A DNA stretch of 49,865 bases from assembly GCA_024684395.1 (NCBI GenBank), contig JAIKWY010000177.1, positions 1-49,865 of the forward strand. The letters run 5' to 3'. A program made the translations under genes and the position numbers. A model generated the notes under the pieces. It searched no databases and had not been told where the DNA came from. It worked only from the letters and a program-made list of their open reading frames with translations. How positions within the stretch are numbered: position 1 is the stretch's first letter; each line of letters begins with the position of its first letter. Below, in pieces: positions 33,201 to 40,911 of this stretch. The stretch is from Oscillospiraceae bacterium (GTDB lineage: Bacteria; Bacillota; Clostridia; Oscillospirales; Ruminococcaceae).

Positions 33201-35587
33201 GTAATGAGATAGCCCTCGGAATTGGTGTAAAATGTGTCCACACCCATTGTCACCAGATTGCCCGAGGCATCGTAAATCTGGAACCCAGCGCCCTCATAGG
33301 CGATGCTTTTGCCAGTTTCTGCATCGAGCTTCGTCACATGCAGAAAGCTACGGAACGGCGCATTATTGAGTACATACTCGTAGATTTTGTGATGCTCCGT
33401 AATCTGCACATCGAAATCTGCTACAAATGCCGCATCATTTACCGTCTTGGTCTGATGTACAGTATAGATGCCATAGGGCATTTCTTTTGTAGCAGCATAG
33501 CCATTTTCATCCGTTGTCAGATAGTCACGCACACTCTCATCTGCTGCATCATAGTTGCCTGCGGATTTCAGATAAATCTCAAACTCCGCACCCTGCTCCA
33601 TATTCTGCACTTCATCCTCGTTATCATCGCTGTGCTTAATGATCGACACCGAGCCCTTGACAACCTCCTCGGTCACGCCCATCGGAATGCTGTTGTTCTC
33701 CACAGAATAATGCTCCGGCTCAGCACCCACAGGATAGGCTGTTTCATCGAGCAGATATCCCGCAGATGGCGAAATTTCCTGCAGCGTATAACTGCCGCAG
33801 GGGAACGCATCTGTCATGAAACTACCATTTTCATCAGTCGTATACGATGCCACAAGCTCATCGCCCTGATACAGCCCATAGACCGCACCGGCCAATGTCG
33901 CATCACCCTGCGCATGATTTTTCTCCGCATCTGTCTTTGTTACTTCAGCAGTGAACTTCTTCAGCTTGTTTTCAAAGGTCACATCCGTGGTCGCATCGGC
34001 GGTCAGCGTGACCTCCTCATCTGCCGGAATCACATACCGGATCGGCACGTCCTTCTCAGAGATCGTGTAAACGATTTTCGCATCATTGCAGTCAAATACA
34101 GGAATACCAGTCAGCATTGCAATACCATCCGAACCGGTGATAATATCGTAGGAATTACCACCGCCGGTCACGACAAAATGCCGGTCGCCGTTCTGGAAAT
34201 CCTCCGACTGCTTGTTGATGCGGATAGCGCCCTTTTTCAGCGCATTCTCGAAATCCGCCGTCACGGTCAGGTCGGCATCACCCTCCGTCAGCACAAGCTC
34301 CTGCGCCTTCGGAGTTACATAGCGCTCCGCCACATTGACCTCGGAAACTGTGTAGGTGATGGCATTCTGCGCTGTCAGATCATACACCGGCAGGCTGTCA
34401 AACACCGCAACGCCGTTCTCATCGGTCTTTTGGGTGATCCGATGCTCATTGCCCGCATCCGTCCACGAAACCTGAAACTCCCGGCCGCTAATCATGCCAT
34501 CCTCGGCGGTCTTGTTGATTCTGATGCTGCCGGAAGTGATGTCCTCCGGCACATTCACATTGGCATTCGCACGCAGCTCATACACCTGCGGATTCAGGTC
34601 GTAGCCGGTCGGCGCACTAACTTCCTTGACATAGTAAACCTTGTTCGGCAGCGTGATCGAACCCGTGCCGTCCTCACCGATCAGAATCTCCCCGACCTTG
34701 TTTTCACAAGCAGGATCGGCATAAACGCCGTACACCGCCTGTGTCCCGTCAATCGGAGAAATGCCGGAGATCCGCACATTGTTGTCCGTGGACAGCACCT
34801 TTGTGATCGTAAATGTCACGTCACTCTGCGTCACACGGAAGGCGTACATGCTCAGTGCCGACGCCTTCTTGCCGATCGTTTTGTTGTTGACGACCACGCC
34901 CTCCTGCCCGTTTGACTCAATACGCCAGTGTGTGCCGCCGTCGCCGCTGCCGTCACCGACCGTCTTGTTGTTAATCAGGCTATCAGAAACACCGATATTT
35001 CGCAGATAGCTCACCACCGCATCACGGTTTTCAAACTCGCCGAGGTAGATCCACGAGTGGTTGATCTCATTCGGAATTTCCGCCACTACAACAGATCCAG
35101 GCGCAATGGTCGAGCCGTCCGCACACTCCCAATAGGGGCGTTCCGTGGTTTTGATGCGATCCTTCTCAATGTCGATTTTGCTCGTAACATCGCCGTAAGT
35201 GATCGTGCAGTTGTCGTTGACTGTCAGCCAGTGCTCCGTATCGACCGGAACCGGATTGTTCCAGTCGAAGCCGCTCGTGCTGTATCCAAGATGTGTCAGG
35301 CTGTAGTAGATCAGGCCGGAGCAGTCGATGCCCTGGCTGCGGATCATGCTCTCATCGAGAGGCTTGTACCCGCCCTGATAGTAGATGCCGGAATAGCCCT
35401 TTTTGCCGAAGCCGTACTTCGTGCCGAGCAGCGTTGCCGCCTGTGCGATCAGCTCGTCCGAGGAAGGGAACGCTGGGTTTTCGGTCGTTTCGGCAGCCTG
35501 TGCGGGCATCATCGGCAGATAGCCGAGCATAGAAAATGCGCAGAGTCCTGCAAGGAGCCCTGCGCCGATCTTGTTCTTTTTCATCAT
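30206..35587 (-). CDS. Giant surface adhesin: NlpC/P60 domain plus SpaA/Cna-B isopeptide repeats, cell-wall anchored
   Basis: 1793 residues. Signal peptide about 1-31 (ends MMPAQA). NlpC/P60-type domain about 36-220, with Cys in QGIDCSGLIYYSL, His in NHSWIYLGEF and THWRIES. Then a long chain of SpaA/Cna-B domains with ISKTD-type lysines and TLxExxAPDGY-type glutamates that form isopeptide bonds. Two similar domains of about 105 residues lie near 360-560, and five near-identical 89-residue repeats near 1302-1747. C-terminal sorting signal TPPTG (1759-1763), hydrophobic helix and basic tail. The wall-hydrolase domain at the tip of an adhesin stalk could help mating cells contact or open the wall. 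The neighbouring SrtB should anchor it. Confidence 0.9.
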   Translation of the reverse strand: MMKKNKIGAGLLAGLCAFSMLGYLPMMPAQAAETTENPAFPSSDELIAQAATLLGTKYGFGKKGYSGIYYQGGYKPLDESMIRSQGIDCSGLIYYSLTHLGYSTSGFDWNNPVPVDTEHWLTVNDNCTITYGDVTSKIDIEKDRIKTTERPYWECADGSTIAPGSVVVAEIPNEINHSWIYLGEFENRDAVVSYLRNIGVSDSLINNKTVGDGSGDGGTHWRIESNGQEGVVVNNKTIGKKASALSMYAFRVTQSDVTFTITKVLSTDNNVRISGISPIDGTQAVYGVYADPACENKVGEILIGEDGTGSITLPNKVYYVKEVSAPTGYDLNPQVYELRANANVNVPEDITSGSIRINKTAEDGMISGREFQVSWTDAGNEHRITQKTDENGVAVFDSLPVYDLTAQNAITYTVSEVNVAERYVTPKAQELVLTEGDADLTVTADFENALKKGAIRINKQSEDFQNGDRHFVVTGGGNSYDIITGSDGIAMLTGIPVFDCNDAKIVYTISEKDVPIRYVIPADEEVTLTADATTDVTFENKLKKFTAEVTKTDAEKNHAQGDATLAGAVYGLYQGDELVASYTTDENGSFMTDAFPCGSYTLQEISPSAGYLLDETAYPVGAEPEHYSVENNSIPMGVTEEVVKGSVSIIKHSDDNEDEVQNMEQGAEFEIYLKSAGNYDAADESVRDYLTTDENGYAATKEMPYGIYTVHQTKTVNDAAFVADFDVQITEHHKIYEYVLNNAPFRSFLHVTKLDAETGKSIAYEGAGFQIYDASGNLVTMGVDTFYTNSEGYLITPETLHYGDYTLVEVQAPIGYVLDATPVPFSVTASNASEENAVNIVRVSKSDTAQKGRISVYKHGDVFQSVKAIAPPIWKDEDGKSVVPDYPTTYHPIFEDGGLSGAEFEITAAEDIVTADGTVRAHQGEIVATLVTDKDGYAASDLLYLGKYTVTEKKAPEGYVRNDEALTVELTYAGQNITVRDAVETGFHNAHQSVEITFAKFMEQDEVFDIGMNDEWRSVRFGLFAAERIIAADGTAIPENGFLAEVSLGKDMTATIAEQIPFGRYYVQEIATDEHYVLNGEKYLVNFEYMGQEMTTVQIDCGMFENTLKRGAVEGIKVNEHGDPLPGALFGLFKTGEEEFTEKTAILTDVSDENGQFSFIEIPYGEYVIREIKAPGGYVLSDEIFPVKISEDKQIVRIGAENDSIKVAFSKKTIYGDELVGAKMQVLNAKGKIVDEWVSDDTEHVVAEIPAGSYILHEAAAPDGYLVATDITFVIDEKGNVTVKHVEALAQTMDGTPLITMVDDTTIVKISKTDITTGEELAGASLCIIDVDGDVIEEWISGSEPHLIEAVLAAGKTYTLRETIAPDGYVLTTDITFTVNADGTVTEVEMADDTTKVRISKIDITNSKELPGASMQITDETGKIVDTWISGDTSHFIEGKLIAGKTYTLHEESAPDGYVVASDVQFTVNSDGSVTAVEMVDDTTKVKISKTDITTGEELAGASLQIVDEAGNAVDAWISTTEPHFIEGKLIAGKMYTLHEEIAPDGFVVATDVQFTVNPDGSVTEVEMVDDTTKVCISKTDLTTGEELPGASLCIIDENGAVIEEWISTNEPHLIEAVLVADKTYTLREVSAPDGYVVAEDVTFTVNADGTVTEVNMQDAVTEVRICKTDAASGEMLSGAMLQILDKDGVVVEEWASENDVHVIKGKLIAGQTYTLHEAEAPEGYDLAADITFTVKDDGSVTEVTMQDVKKPAPEMPATPPTGDRTNPLAYVLLVLGIAGLIVTILTNRRKGE
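30347..31684 (-). repeat. Five tandem 267-bp repeats in the adhesin gene
   Basis: Each unit encodes about 89 residues with ISKTDITTGEEL, then a variable strand, EEWIS or DAWIS, YTLHE or YTLRE, APDGY and FTVNADGTVTEV. Similarity is high enough at DNA level for recombination to change copy number. Alternation of LIEAVL and FIEGKLIAG types suggests exchange between units. Confidence 0.8.
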
Positions 35588-35610
35588 ATTTCATTTCCTT
35601 TCTTAGATGC

Positions 35611-35638
35611 AAAAAGACCGGAACCCCGGCCTTTTTGC
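35611..35638 (-). terminator. Terminator between transglutaminase-like lipoprotein and adhesin genes
   Basis: AAAAAGACCGG and CCGGCCTTTTTGC form a stem of 10-11 pairs with loop AACC, running into T-rich sequence on both strands. It lies 23 bp upstream of the adhesin start, so the adhesin needs read-through or its own promoter. Confidence 0.7.
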
Positions 35639-35647
35639 TTACTTTTG

Positions 35648-36397
35648 TTATCCGAACAGTTCGTCATACCGTCTATTACTGAGCATGGAAGCGTCCCCGA
35701 TGTGGTTCATCTCCATGTCAATGACCTCGGTGAACCCATAGTTATATGTCAGGAAGTACCCGCCCTGCGTGTCGAGAATGAACCAGATTCCATCCACCTG
35801 AACAGCATTTGCCACATGCCCTCCGAGCTCCGCATCCGTCCAGACGATATAGCAGGGAAGTCCGATTTCAAGGCAGTTCTCATACGTCTGGCAAGCGTAG
35901 TTCACGCAGGTGCCATGCCCGTTTTCAAGCATGTGCTCGTAGACTTCAACCGCTTTGTCGTAGTCGGATTGCTCAGTAGTTAGCTCTATCGCTTGTTCTG
36001 TAACCGGTTCATTTTCCGATTCTGCTACCGATTCAGTCGGCTCAGTGACCTGTTCGGTTTCGGTTGATTCTGTCTCAGCCATTGATTCTTCTTCTGTCAT
36101 TTTCGTGACTGTTTCAGCCGTTGTTTCCTCAGTTTGCTCAGTCGGTTCTGTCTCGCAGATCAGCTCTGTTTCGTTGCTTTCGGCATCCATCACCGCCACC
36201 ATAGGCACTGGATCCGAGCAAGTTTCTGTGGCTTCGGCCGTGCCTTTGGTCGGAATGAATTCCGTGGCCTGCGTGGTCTCCGCTATTGTTGTAAGGCTAA
36301 CCGCCGAGGGCTCGGAGTCCACAAAGTCATCATCGTAAAAGCAGCCTGTCAGCGTGTATGCGCATAGGAGAATTGTAGGAAGTATGGCCTTTTTCAT
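35648..36397 (-). CDS. Lipoprotein with transglutaminase-like domain
   Basis: 249 residues from ATG 36397, well placed after AAAGGAG; an upstream in-frame ATG at 36430 is less likely. Lipobox LTGC follows MKKAILPTILLCAY. A long Thr/Glu/Ser-rich stalk covers about 30-140. The C-terminal domain has GTCVNYACQTYENCLE (Cys), GGHVANAVQVDGIWFIL (His) and DTQGG (Asp), the triad of transglutaminase/protease-like folds. On the surface it might cross-link or process wall proteins such as the adjacent adhesin. Activity is inferred. Confidence 0.75.
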   Translation of the reverse strand: MKKAILPTILLCAYTLTGCFYDDDFVDSEPSAVSLTTIAETTQATEFIPTKGTAEATETCSDPVPMVAVMDAESNETELICETEPTEQTEETTAETVTKMTEEESMAETESTETEQVTEPTESVAESENEPVTEQAIELTTEQSDYDKAVEVYEHMLENGHGTCVNYACQTYENCLEIGLPCYIVWTDAELGGHVANAVQVDGIWFILDTQGGYFLTYNYGFTEVIDMEMNHIGDASMLSNRRYDELFG

Positions 36398-36511
36398 GAG
36401 GATCGCTCCTTTCGTTATTTTCCTCATCATACCACACTTTTCCCGATTTATCTATGATTTTCGCTGCAATTCTACCTAACCGACAAGAGCCGCCCCGGAA
36501 ACCTCAGCAGA

Positions 36512-36829
36512 TTAGCCGAAGGTCTGCTGTTCTGCCTCAGGCTCCGGCTCCTGCATCTGCGTCAGCGCATTCTCATACGCCGAGACAACCGCCTGCTGGA
36601 TCAGATCACGGGCCTGTGCTGTGACCGGATGGAACATCTCGCTGTAGCGCTTTTCGCCCTTGCGGCTGGTGTACGCCTGTGACGGCATTGACGCAAATAT
36701 GCCCTTTTCACCCTCTAAGACCCGGACACCATGCACTGCAAATGCGCCGTCAATGGTCACGGTCGCAAACGCCCTGATCTTCGCATCGCTGCCGTCAAAC
36801 AGCTTGTCGATCTTTGCTAACACTGTCAT
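36512..36829 (-). CDS. spoVG: SpoVG-family protein
   Basis: 105 residues. KIRAFATVTIDGAFAVHGVR, then GEKGIFASMPSQAYTSRKGE and KRYSEMFHPVTAQARDLI are the hallmarks of SpoVG. The C-terminus is extended and acidic (PEPEAEQQTFG). SpoVG proteins bind nucleic acid and modulate gene expression; ICE copies occur widely in Firmicutes. It is the first of a run of regulatory or accessory ICE genes. The chromosomal copy is not in the window. Confidence 0.9.
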   Translation of the reverse strand: MTVLAKIDKLFDGSDAKIRAFATVTIDGAFAVHGVRVLEGEKGIFASMPSQAYTSRKGEKRYSEMFHPVTAQARDLIQQAVVSAYENALTQMQEPEPEAEQQTFG

Positions 36830-36841
36830 TCAATCACCCCC

Positions 36842-37873
36842 TTACACCTGAGATATACCCATATCCTGTGATTCTTCCTGCACAATTTCATTGTCCGAAA
36901 TATCTACCAGCGGATACCGGAATCTATCCATGAGCATCTGAATCTGCGCATCATTCAGCGAAACACTGACCTTTTCGCCCTCATCGTCATAGCCGTCGCC
37001 GCAGATGAAGAACGTTCCCTGAATCAGCACCTCGCCCAGCTGCCGGTTCGGCGCATAGTCCTTGAACAGGAACTCCTCATCACAAAACGCCAGCATTTTA
37101 CCGTTTTCATCGAAGTACACCGGCTCGATCAGACCGCCGACTACCGACTGCATCGCCCGGAGATCATCCCGGATCTCTGCCGGATACGGCTCCTTGTTCG
37201 GCTCGCAGATCAGCACCCGAAGCATCTGCGCATGGTCGGTGCGGTCAATAGCAAACTCGATTTTCTGGAAGCCCGCACGGTCGCAGAAATAAAAGCCCTT
37301 CTGCCGGCCGTACTGCACCTCGATGACATTGCCCACGCTCATCGACTCGCCCGTAAATCCCGGCGGCGGAGCCTCATTACAAAGCCGGAACACCTCCTCA
37401 AGGCTGCTGCCATTCACTCTGCCGCCGTATACCTGACGATACATCGAAGCATTGACTGTCCCGTTCGGCAGATCCCGCAAAGGCTCGTAGGCAAGCCGAT
37501 CCGGATCCTTGTCATGATCGACCTGAAAGATGCGAATCTCCATTTTCGGAGACTGAATCTCCGCCAGCCGGTCAGCCGCCCATTTCGGAAGCTTCTTCGG
37601 ATCGGCAGCGCCGAGAAAATCGCTCCGCCGCATCTCGGTTCGTTCACCATCGGCAAGGAACGAGCCGATCACCTTTCTGCCCCTCGCCTTCGGATCACAG
37701 CCAAAGCCGCCCAAAGCGTAGAAATACTGAAACGGCGCATACCGGCATTCCGGTGTCAGCAGTTCAGAGCGAAGGATCAGCAGCTTATTCTGAAACTGCT
37801 CCTGTGCCGGGTCGCAGTCCTCTTTCGTCAGCAGCGGCAGATTTTTCAGAACATGCCTGGAATCCATTATCAT
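36842..37873 (-). CDS. YodL plus DUF3846 ICE accessory protein
   Basis: 343 residues. Three parts are visible. About 75-110 has MRRSDFLGAADPKKLPKWAA, a motif also in the 233-residue protein at 38283-38984. About 113-225 is YodL-like (EIRIFQVDHDKD, YEPLRDLPNGTVNASMYRQV, GESMSVGNVIEV, GFYFCDRAGFQKIEF). About 235-325 is DUF3846 (LRVLICEPNKEPYPAEIRDD, LRAMQSVVGGLIEPVYFDEN, NRQLGEVLIQGTFFICGDG). Both domains are frequent in clostridial ICEs and phages with unknown function. Start 37873 (second ATG 37867). Confidence 0.75.
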   Translation of the reverse strand: MIMDSRHVLKNLPLLTKEDCDPAQEQFQNKLLILRSELLTPECRYAPFQYFYALGGFGCDPKARGRKVIGSFLADGERTEMRRSDFLGAADPKKLPKWAADRLAEIQSPKMEIRIFQVDHDKDPDRLAYEPLRDLPNGTVNASMYRQVYGGRVNGSSLEEVFRLCNEAPPPGFTGESMSVGNVIEVQYGRQKGFYFCDRAGFQKIEFAIDRTDHAQMLRVLICEPNKEPYPAEIRDDLRAMQSVVGGLIEPVYFDENGKMLAFCDEEFLFKDYAPNRQLGEVLIQGTFFICGDGYDDEGEKVSVSLNDAQIQMLMDRFRYPLVDISDNEIVQEESQDMGISQV

Positions 37874-38283
37874 GATAATCCCTCCATTTCTTTGATTTCT
37901 GGTTCTTGTGCCGGAACATACTCACGCAGCATCCTGATGTAGCCCTCCAGGAGCGCCGGATGTGCCTGGCAGATATATCCCTCAAATTCCTCACGGGATA
38001 GCTCCGGCGGTAGGATCGTTTTCGCCCATTCACGGCTGCTGCGGGAAAAGCGCCCGTCATAGTCCTTGTAGGCAACCGTCGCCGCCAGCACCCACGCTGT
38101 GCGCTCATAGCTGAAGGCAGAAACGACCTCGGAGAGGCATTCCTCCCCGAGGTACATCCCGTCAAAGTGCCGGCCAATTGCATCCTTGATCGCCGCAGCA
38201 CACTCGGCATTCTGCTTCCGGCTTTCACGCCAGAGAGCCATCTCATCTGATGTCCTCGCCGCTTCTCTGGATTTCACATACAT
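37870..38283 (-). CDS. DUF3849-like ICE protein
   Basis: 137 residues from ATG 38283, which overlaps the previous stop as TGATG. AAAIKDAIGRHFDGMYLGEE, ERTAWVLAATVAYKDYDGRF and SRSSREWAKTI match the DUF3849 pattern (FDG, ERV.YVLA, DGRFS..N..WA). Upstream codons back to 38376 lack protein character. Function unknown; such proteins are confined to conjugative elements and phages of Firmicutes. Confidence 0.7.
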   Translation of the reverse strand: MYVKSREAARTSDEMALWRESRKQNAECAAAIKDAIGRHFDGMYLGEECLSEVVSAFSYERTAWVLAATVAYKDYDGRFSRSSREWAKTILPPELSREEFEGYICQAHPALLEGYIRMLREYVPAQEPEIKEMEGLS

Positions 38284-38984
38284 CAGCTTGCGATCACCTC
38301 GATGCTTTCCGTTTCCTCCGGCTGCATCTGCTGTAGCGTGCCGTTCCGTGCCTGTTCCAGCCGGTCTGCTGCCCATTCCGGGAGCATGGCCTCGTTTCCG
38401 ATGCCAAGGAAGCTCGAGCGTTTCATTTCGATCTCCTGCCCATCTGCAAGAGAAATGCCCTTGATGAAATACGAATCCGCCGGTGCCTGCGTTGCATAGA
38501 AAAGCTCGAAATGCGGTGCTTTCACGCTATCCTCCAGCACTCGGGGATTCACGATCAGGAGCCGCCCGGAAGCATCCTCCTGCCCGAGCTCTCCGGTGCA
38601 GTATTCCGCCCCGATCAGCCCAAGCTCTGCATGCTTCTGCGAGAGCTGCTCCGCAAAACCTGTCAGCCCCGATGCATCCGAAAGCGTCCATTCCTGCGCT
38701 TCTCTCACCGGATATCCAGCCGGAATGACTGCCCTCGTGAAATCATTTTCACCAGCCTGCGCCATCGTACACGCCGTCACCCACATGAGCCGGTCAATCC
38801 CGAAATTCCGCAGCAATTCCTGTCCCTGCTCTGTGTTCAGATCAGGCTCCGGAATCTGCTCCAGCGCTTCCTTGCACTGCAAATTCGCCATGCGGCTGTA
38901 GAGCCAGAATTCCAGCTCACTCTTCTGCTTGGCTTCTTCCAGCGAGAATGCACAAACGCCGATCTTTGGCACAAATTCGTTCAT
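38283..38984 (-). CDS. Hypothetical ICE protein sharing a motif with the YodL/DUF3846 protein
   Basis: 233 residues, not recognised. Residues about 190-215 read EIEMKRSSFLGIGNEAMLPE, then WAADRLEQA, closely like TEMRRSDFLGAADPKKLPK, WAADRLAEI in the gene at 36842-37873. That points to a shared module that includes the preceding beta region. The N-terminal half is helical (LEFWLYSRMANLQCKEALEQ). Start ATG 38984 follows AGGTGAATG. The next gene overlaps its stop. Confidence 0.6.
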   Translation of the reverse strand: MNEFVPKIGVCAFSLEEAKQKSELEFWLYSRMANLQCKEALEQIPEPDLNTEQGQELLRNFGIDRLMWVTACTMAQAGENDFTRAVIPAGYPVREAQEWTLSDASGLTGFAEQLSQKHAELGLIGAEYCTGELGQEDASGRLLIVNPRVLEDSVKAPHFELFYATQAPADSYFIKGISLADGQEIEMKRSSFLGIGNEAMLPEWAADRLEQARNGTLQQMQPEETESIEVIAS

Positions 38985-39244
38985 CCCGCATTCACCTCAC
39001 ATGCTTCATTCCAATCCTCACAGAGCCGGCGCTCAGGGCAGTCCTCGCACATATGCCGGGCGCAGATCCGGTCAAGATACTGCCCCGTCTGCTCCAAATC
39101 CATCTGCTTGCGCTCCTCTGCCTGATACACATTCCCGATCTTGCGCACTGTGACCTGCACGGCCGCACCGGCAGCCAGCAAGTCCTCATTGATCTCCACC
39201 GTCACGCCGCCGGGCGTGCGGTACATCGTGTTAATTACCTGCAT
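38981..39244 (-). CDS. Small cysteine-rich ICE protein
   Basis: 87 residues from ATG 39244 (MQVINTMYRTPGGVTVEIN), 7 bp after GAGAAGG; it overlaps the methylase stop. The N-terminal beta part is followed by ICARHMCEDCPERRLCEDWN and a further Cys. Five cysteines in about 25 residues suggest a zinc site or disulfides. Not recognised. Its place right after the adenine methylase suggests a linked DNA-related role, but nothing more can be said. Confidence 0.6.
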   Translation of the reverse strand: MQVINTMYRTPGGVTVEINEDLLAAGAAVQVTVRKIGNVYQAEERKQMDLEQTGQYLDRICARHMCEDCPERRLCEDWNEACEVNAG

Positions 39245-40076
39245 TTTCATCCTTCTCCCAATCGTCCCAGAGCGAAAGCTGGCCGCTCCGGGAGCGCTCT
39301 GCTGTGTCATAATTCGAGATCAGCACCTCGTCATACAGCTCTCCCGGCTTTACCTTCTGCGCCATGTTATTAAGCCTACTGATGCTCTCGATGCTGATAC
39401 CTGGCTCATTCCAGATTTCCCGAATCTCCGGGCAATCGTTGTAGCTGACAAGGAACTGGCTGCCGCTCCGGAGCAGCGTATCCCGCAGCCGGATGTGGTC
39501 AGCCGGGTAAAATTCCACATCCTTGTAGTAGCCCTCCGTGCTGAAATATGGCGGATCGCAGTAGAAGAACGTGTCCCGCCCCGCATAGTGCCGGATGAGC
39601 ACCTCGAAGTCCTGATTTTCGATCACAACCGTCTGCAGCCGCTGCGTCGCTAAGTCAATGGCAGGGAAGTCCTTCCACATCGAATGCGGCATGGCACCGT
39701 AGCTCCCGAGGTTGCTGGCGTAGCTTTGCCGGATCATCTGGTAGAACTTCGCCGCCCGGTCATAGTTGCGGAACCGCGGGAAAATACCCTTTCTGTGCAG
39801 GGCGGTCAGCCACTCAAAATCCTCCCGGGAATTGAGGACATACGTCAGCTTTTTCTTGAGCTTGCCCGAATTTCCCCGCACACAGCGGTACAGGTTCACG
39901 AGGTTGGAATTGTAGTCGTTGTAGATCTCCTTATCCCGCCCCGGCTCCTTGTGAAACAGCACCCATCCGGCGCCGCCGAAGACCTCAACGTAGGTCGAAT
40001 ACTCCACCGGGAACCGCTTCAAAATCTCATCCCGAAGCGCTTTTTTGCCGCCGACCCATGACATGAAGCTATTCAA
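39231..40076 (-). CDS. DNA adenine N6-methyltransferase (Dam/D12 class), probable TTG start
   Basis: 281 residues from TTG 40076 (then NSFMSWVGGKKALRDEILKR), 8 bp after GGAGG; ATG 40064 is an alternative. The frame open to 40151 overlaps the gene upstream and lacks protein character. Motif I is YVEVFGGAGWVLFHK, and the catalytic motif IV is FFYCDPPYF (D12 class DPPY). Such solitary methylases protect mobile DNA from restriction or regulate transcription. No restriction endonuclease lies beside it. Confidence 0.88.
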   Translation of the reverse strand: MNSFMSWVGGKKALRDEILKRFPVEYSTYVEVFGGAGWVLFHKEPGRDKEIYNDYNSNLVNLYRCVRGNSGKLKKKLTYVLNSREDFEWLTALHRKGIFPRFRNYDRAAKFYQMIRQSYASNLGSYGAMPHSMWKDFPAIDLATQRLQTVVIENQDFEVLIRHYAGRDTFFYCDPPYFSTEGYYKDVEFYPADHIRLRDTLLRSGSQFLVSYNDCPEIREIWNEPGISIESISRLNNMAQKVKPGELYDEVLISNYDTAERSRSGQLSLWDDWEKDENAGN

Positions 40077-40278
40077 GGCATCCCTCCTTTTTCTTTTGAT
40101 GAATTGCCGCAAGAATACGCCGTTTCTTCTCGGCATAACCGACTGCGTCATTAACAGAAGCTGTCAGTTCCTTGTACTGCCGCACGGAAAGAACGATCTT
40201 TGCAGCATGAAGTAGCTCCGGGATAGATTCACCTGAAATCGGCGCATTTATCCGGTTCTGATTTCGTTTCCTATGCAT
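40069..40278 (-). CDS. Small hypothetical ICE protein
   Basis: 69 residues, MHRKRNQNRINAPISGESIP, then LLHAAKIVLSVRQYKELTAS and AEKKRRILAAIHQKKKEG. Basic and mostly helical; it may bind DNA. The stop overlaps the TTG start of the methylase, and its 3' end supplies the methylase ribosome binding site (AAGGAGGG), so translation of the two is probably coupled. Not recognised. Confidence 0.55.
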   Translation of the reverse strand: MHRKRNQNRINAPISGESIPELLHAAKIVLSVRQYKELTASVNDAVGYAEKKRRILAAIHQKKKEGCLE

Positions 40279-40293
40279 GAAATTCCTCCCATT

Positions 40294-40911
40294 CTACGAG
40301 ATTTCCACACTATTGTCAGGCATCACCTCCTCTAACGGGGAGCCCCCGCTGGCAGACGCACGCCAAGTTTCTTCTTCGCTGTTATCGCAGTTCATGCGCT
40401 GTGCAACCAGTTCATCTGGAGAGACTTTCCATACCTCACAGGCAAGCGCCAGCGCTTCCTCCTGCGATTCCGGCGGTGTGATGGCTATGATCTCGCCGCC
40501 GAGATACGTCCTCCTGCCGCAGCTCAGACCAAGCTGCTCCTCCGCCCATGCATGATGGATCTCCACCTCCGGAAATATCGCAGACAGCTTTTGTACGACT
40601 GGATGCGGCGCACTCCATGCCGTTGAGAAATATATTGGATTGCCGGTTTTGTAGGGCACTTCGCTGAAATCATAAGCATTCCACTTCGTTCCCCAATGCT
40701 TTACCGACCAGTCATACCAGTTGTGCTCCCCGTAAAGCAAGCGCTCTTCCCGCCCAAGATTTCCCCGGTAGATATGCGGCGGCATCGGGATGATCTTCTG
40801 AAAATCAATCGACCCGACGCCATATTTCTCGTTCTGGATTGCTGCTAAAAGCGCTGCGACCTGCTTCGGTTCACCCTCAAACATCAGCCGGTTCCGCACA
40901 TGGTTCGGCAT
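40294..40911 (-). CDS. Api92/YubB-like ferredoxin-fold protein (DUF1281-like)
   Basis: 205 residues. MPNHVRNRLMFEGEPKQVAA, IDFQKIIPMPPHIY, WYDWSVKHWGTKWNAYDF and FSTAWSAPHPVVQKLSAIFP are the classic segments of the Api92/YubB family. These proteins are spread by phages and plasmids. Function is unknown, although an antirestriction or nucleic-acid role has been suggested from context. The C-terminal extension is acidic. Its ATG overlaps the preceding stop. Confidence 0.8.
   Translation of the reverse strand: MPNHVRNRLMFEGEPKQVAALLAAIQNEKYGVGSIDFQKIIPMPPHIYRGNLGREERLLYGEHNWYDWSVKHWGTKWNAYDFSEVPYKTGNPIYFSTAWSAPHPVVQKLSAIFPEVEIHHAWAEEQLGLSCGRRTYLGGEIIAITPPESQEEALALACEVWKVSPDELVAQRMNCDNSEEETWRASASGGSPLEEVMPDNSVEIS

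Noticed and set aside
32822-34915. 697-codon plus-strand frame opposite the adhesin gene
   Set aside because: Antisense shadow of a repetitive, biased coding region. It lacks a ribosome binding site and domain signatures, whereas the opposite frame is a clear adhesin.
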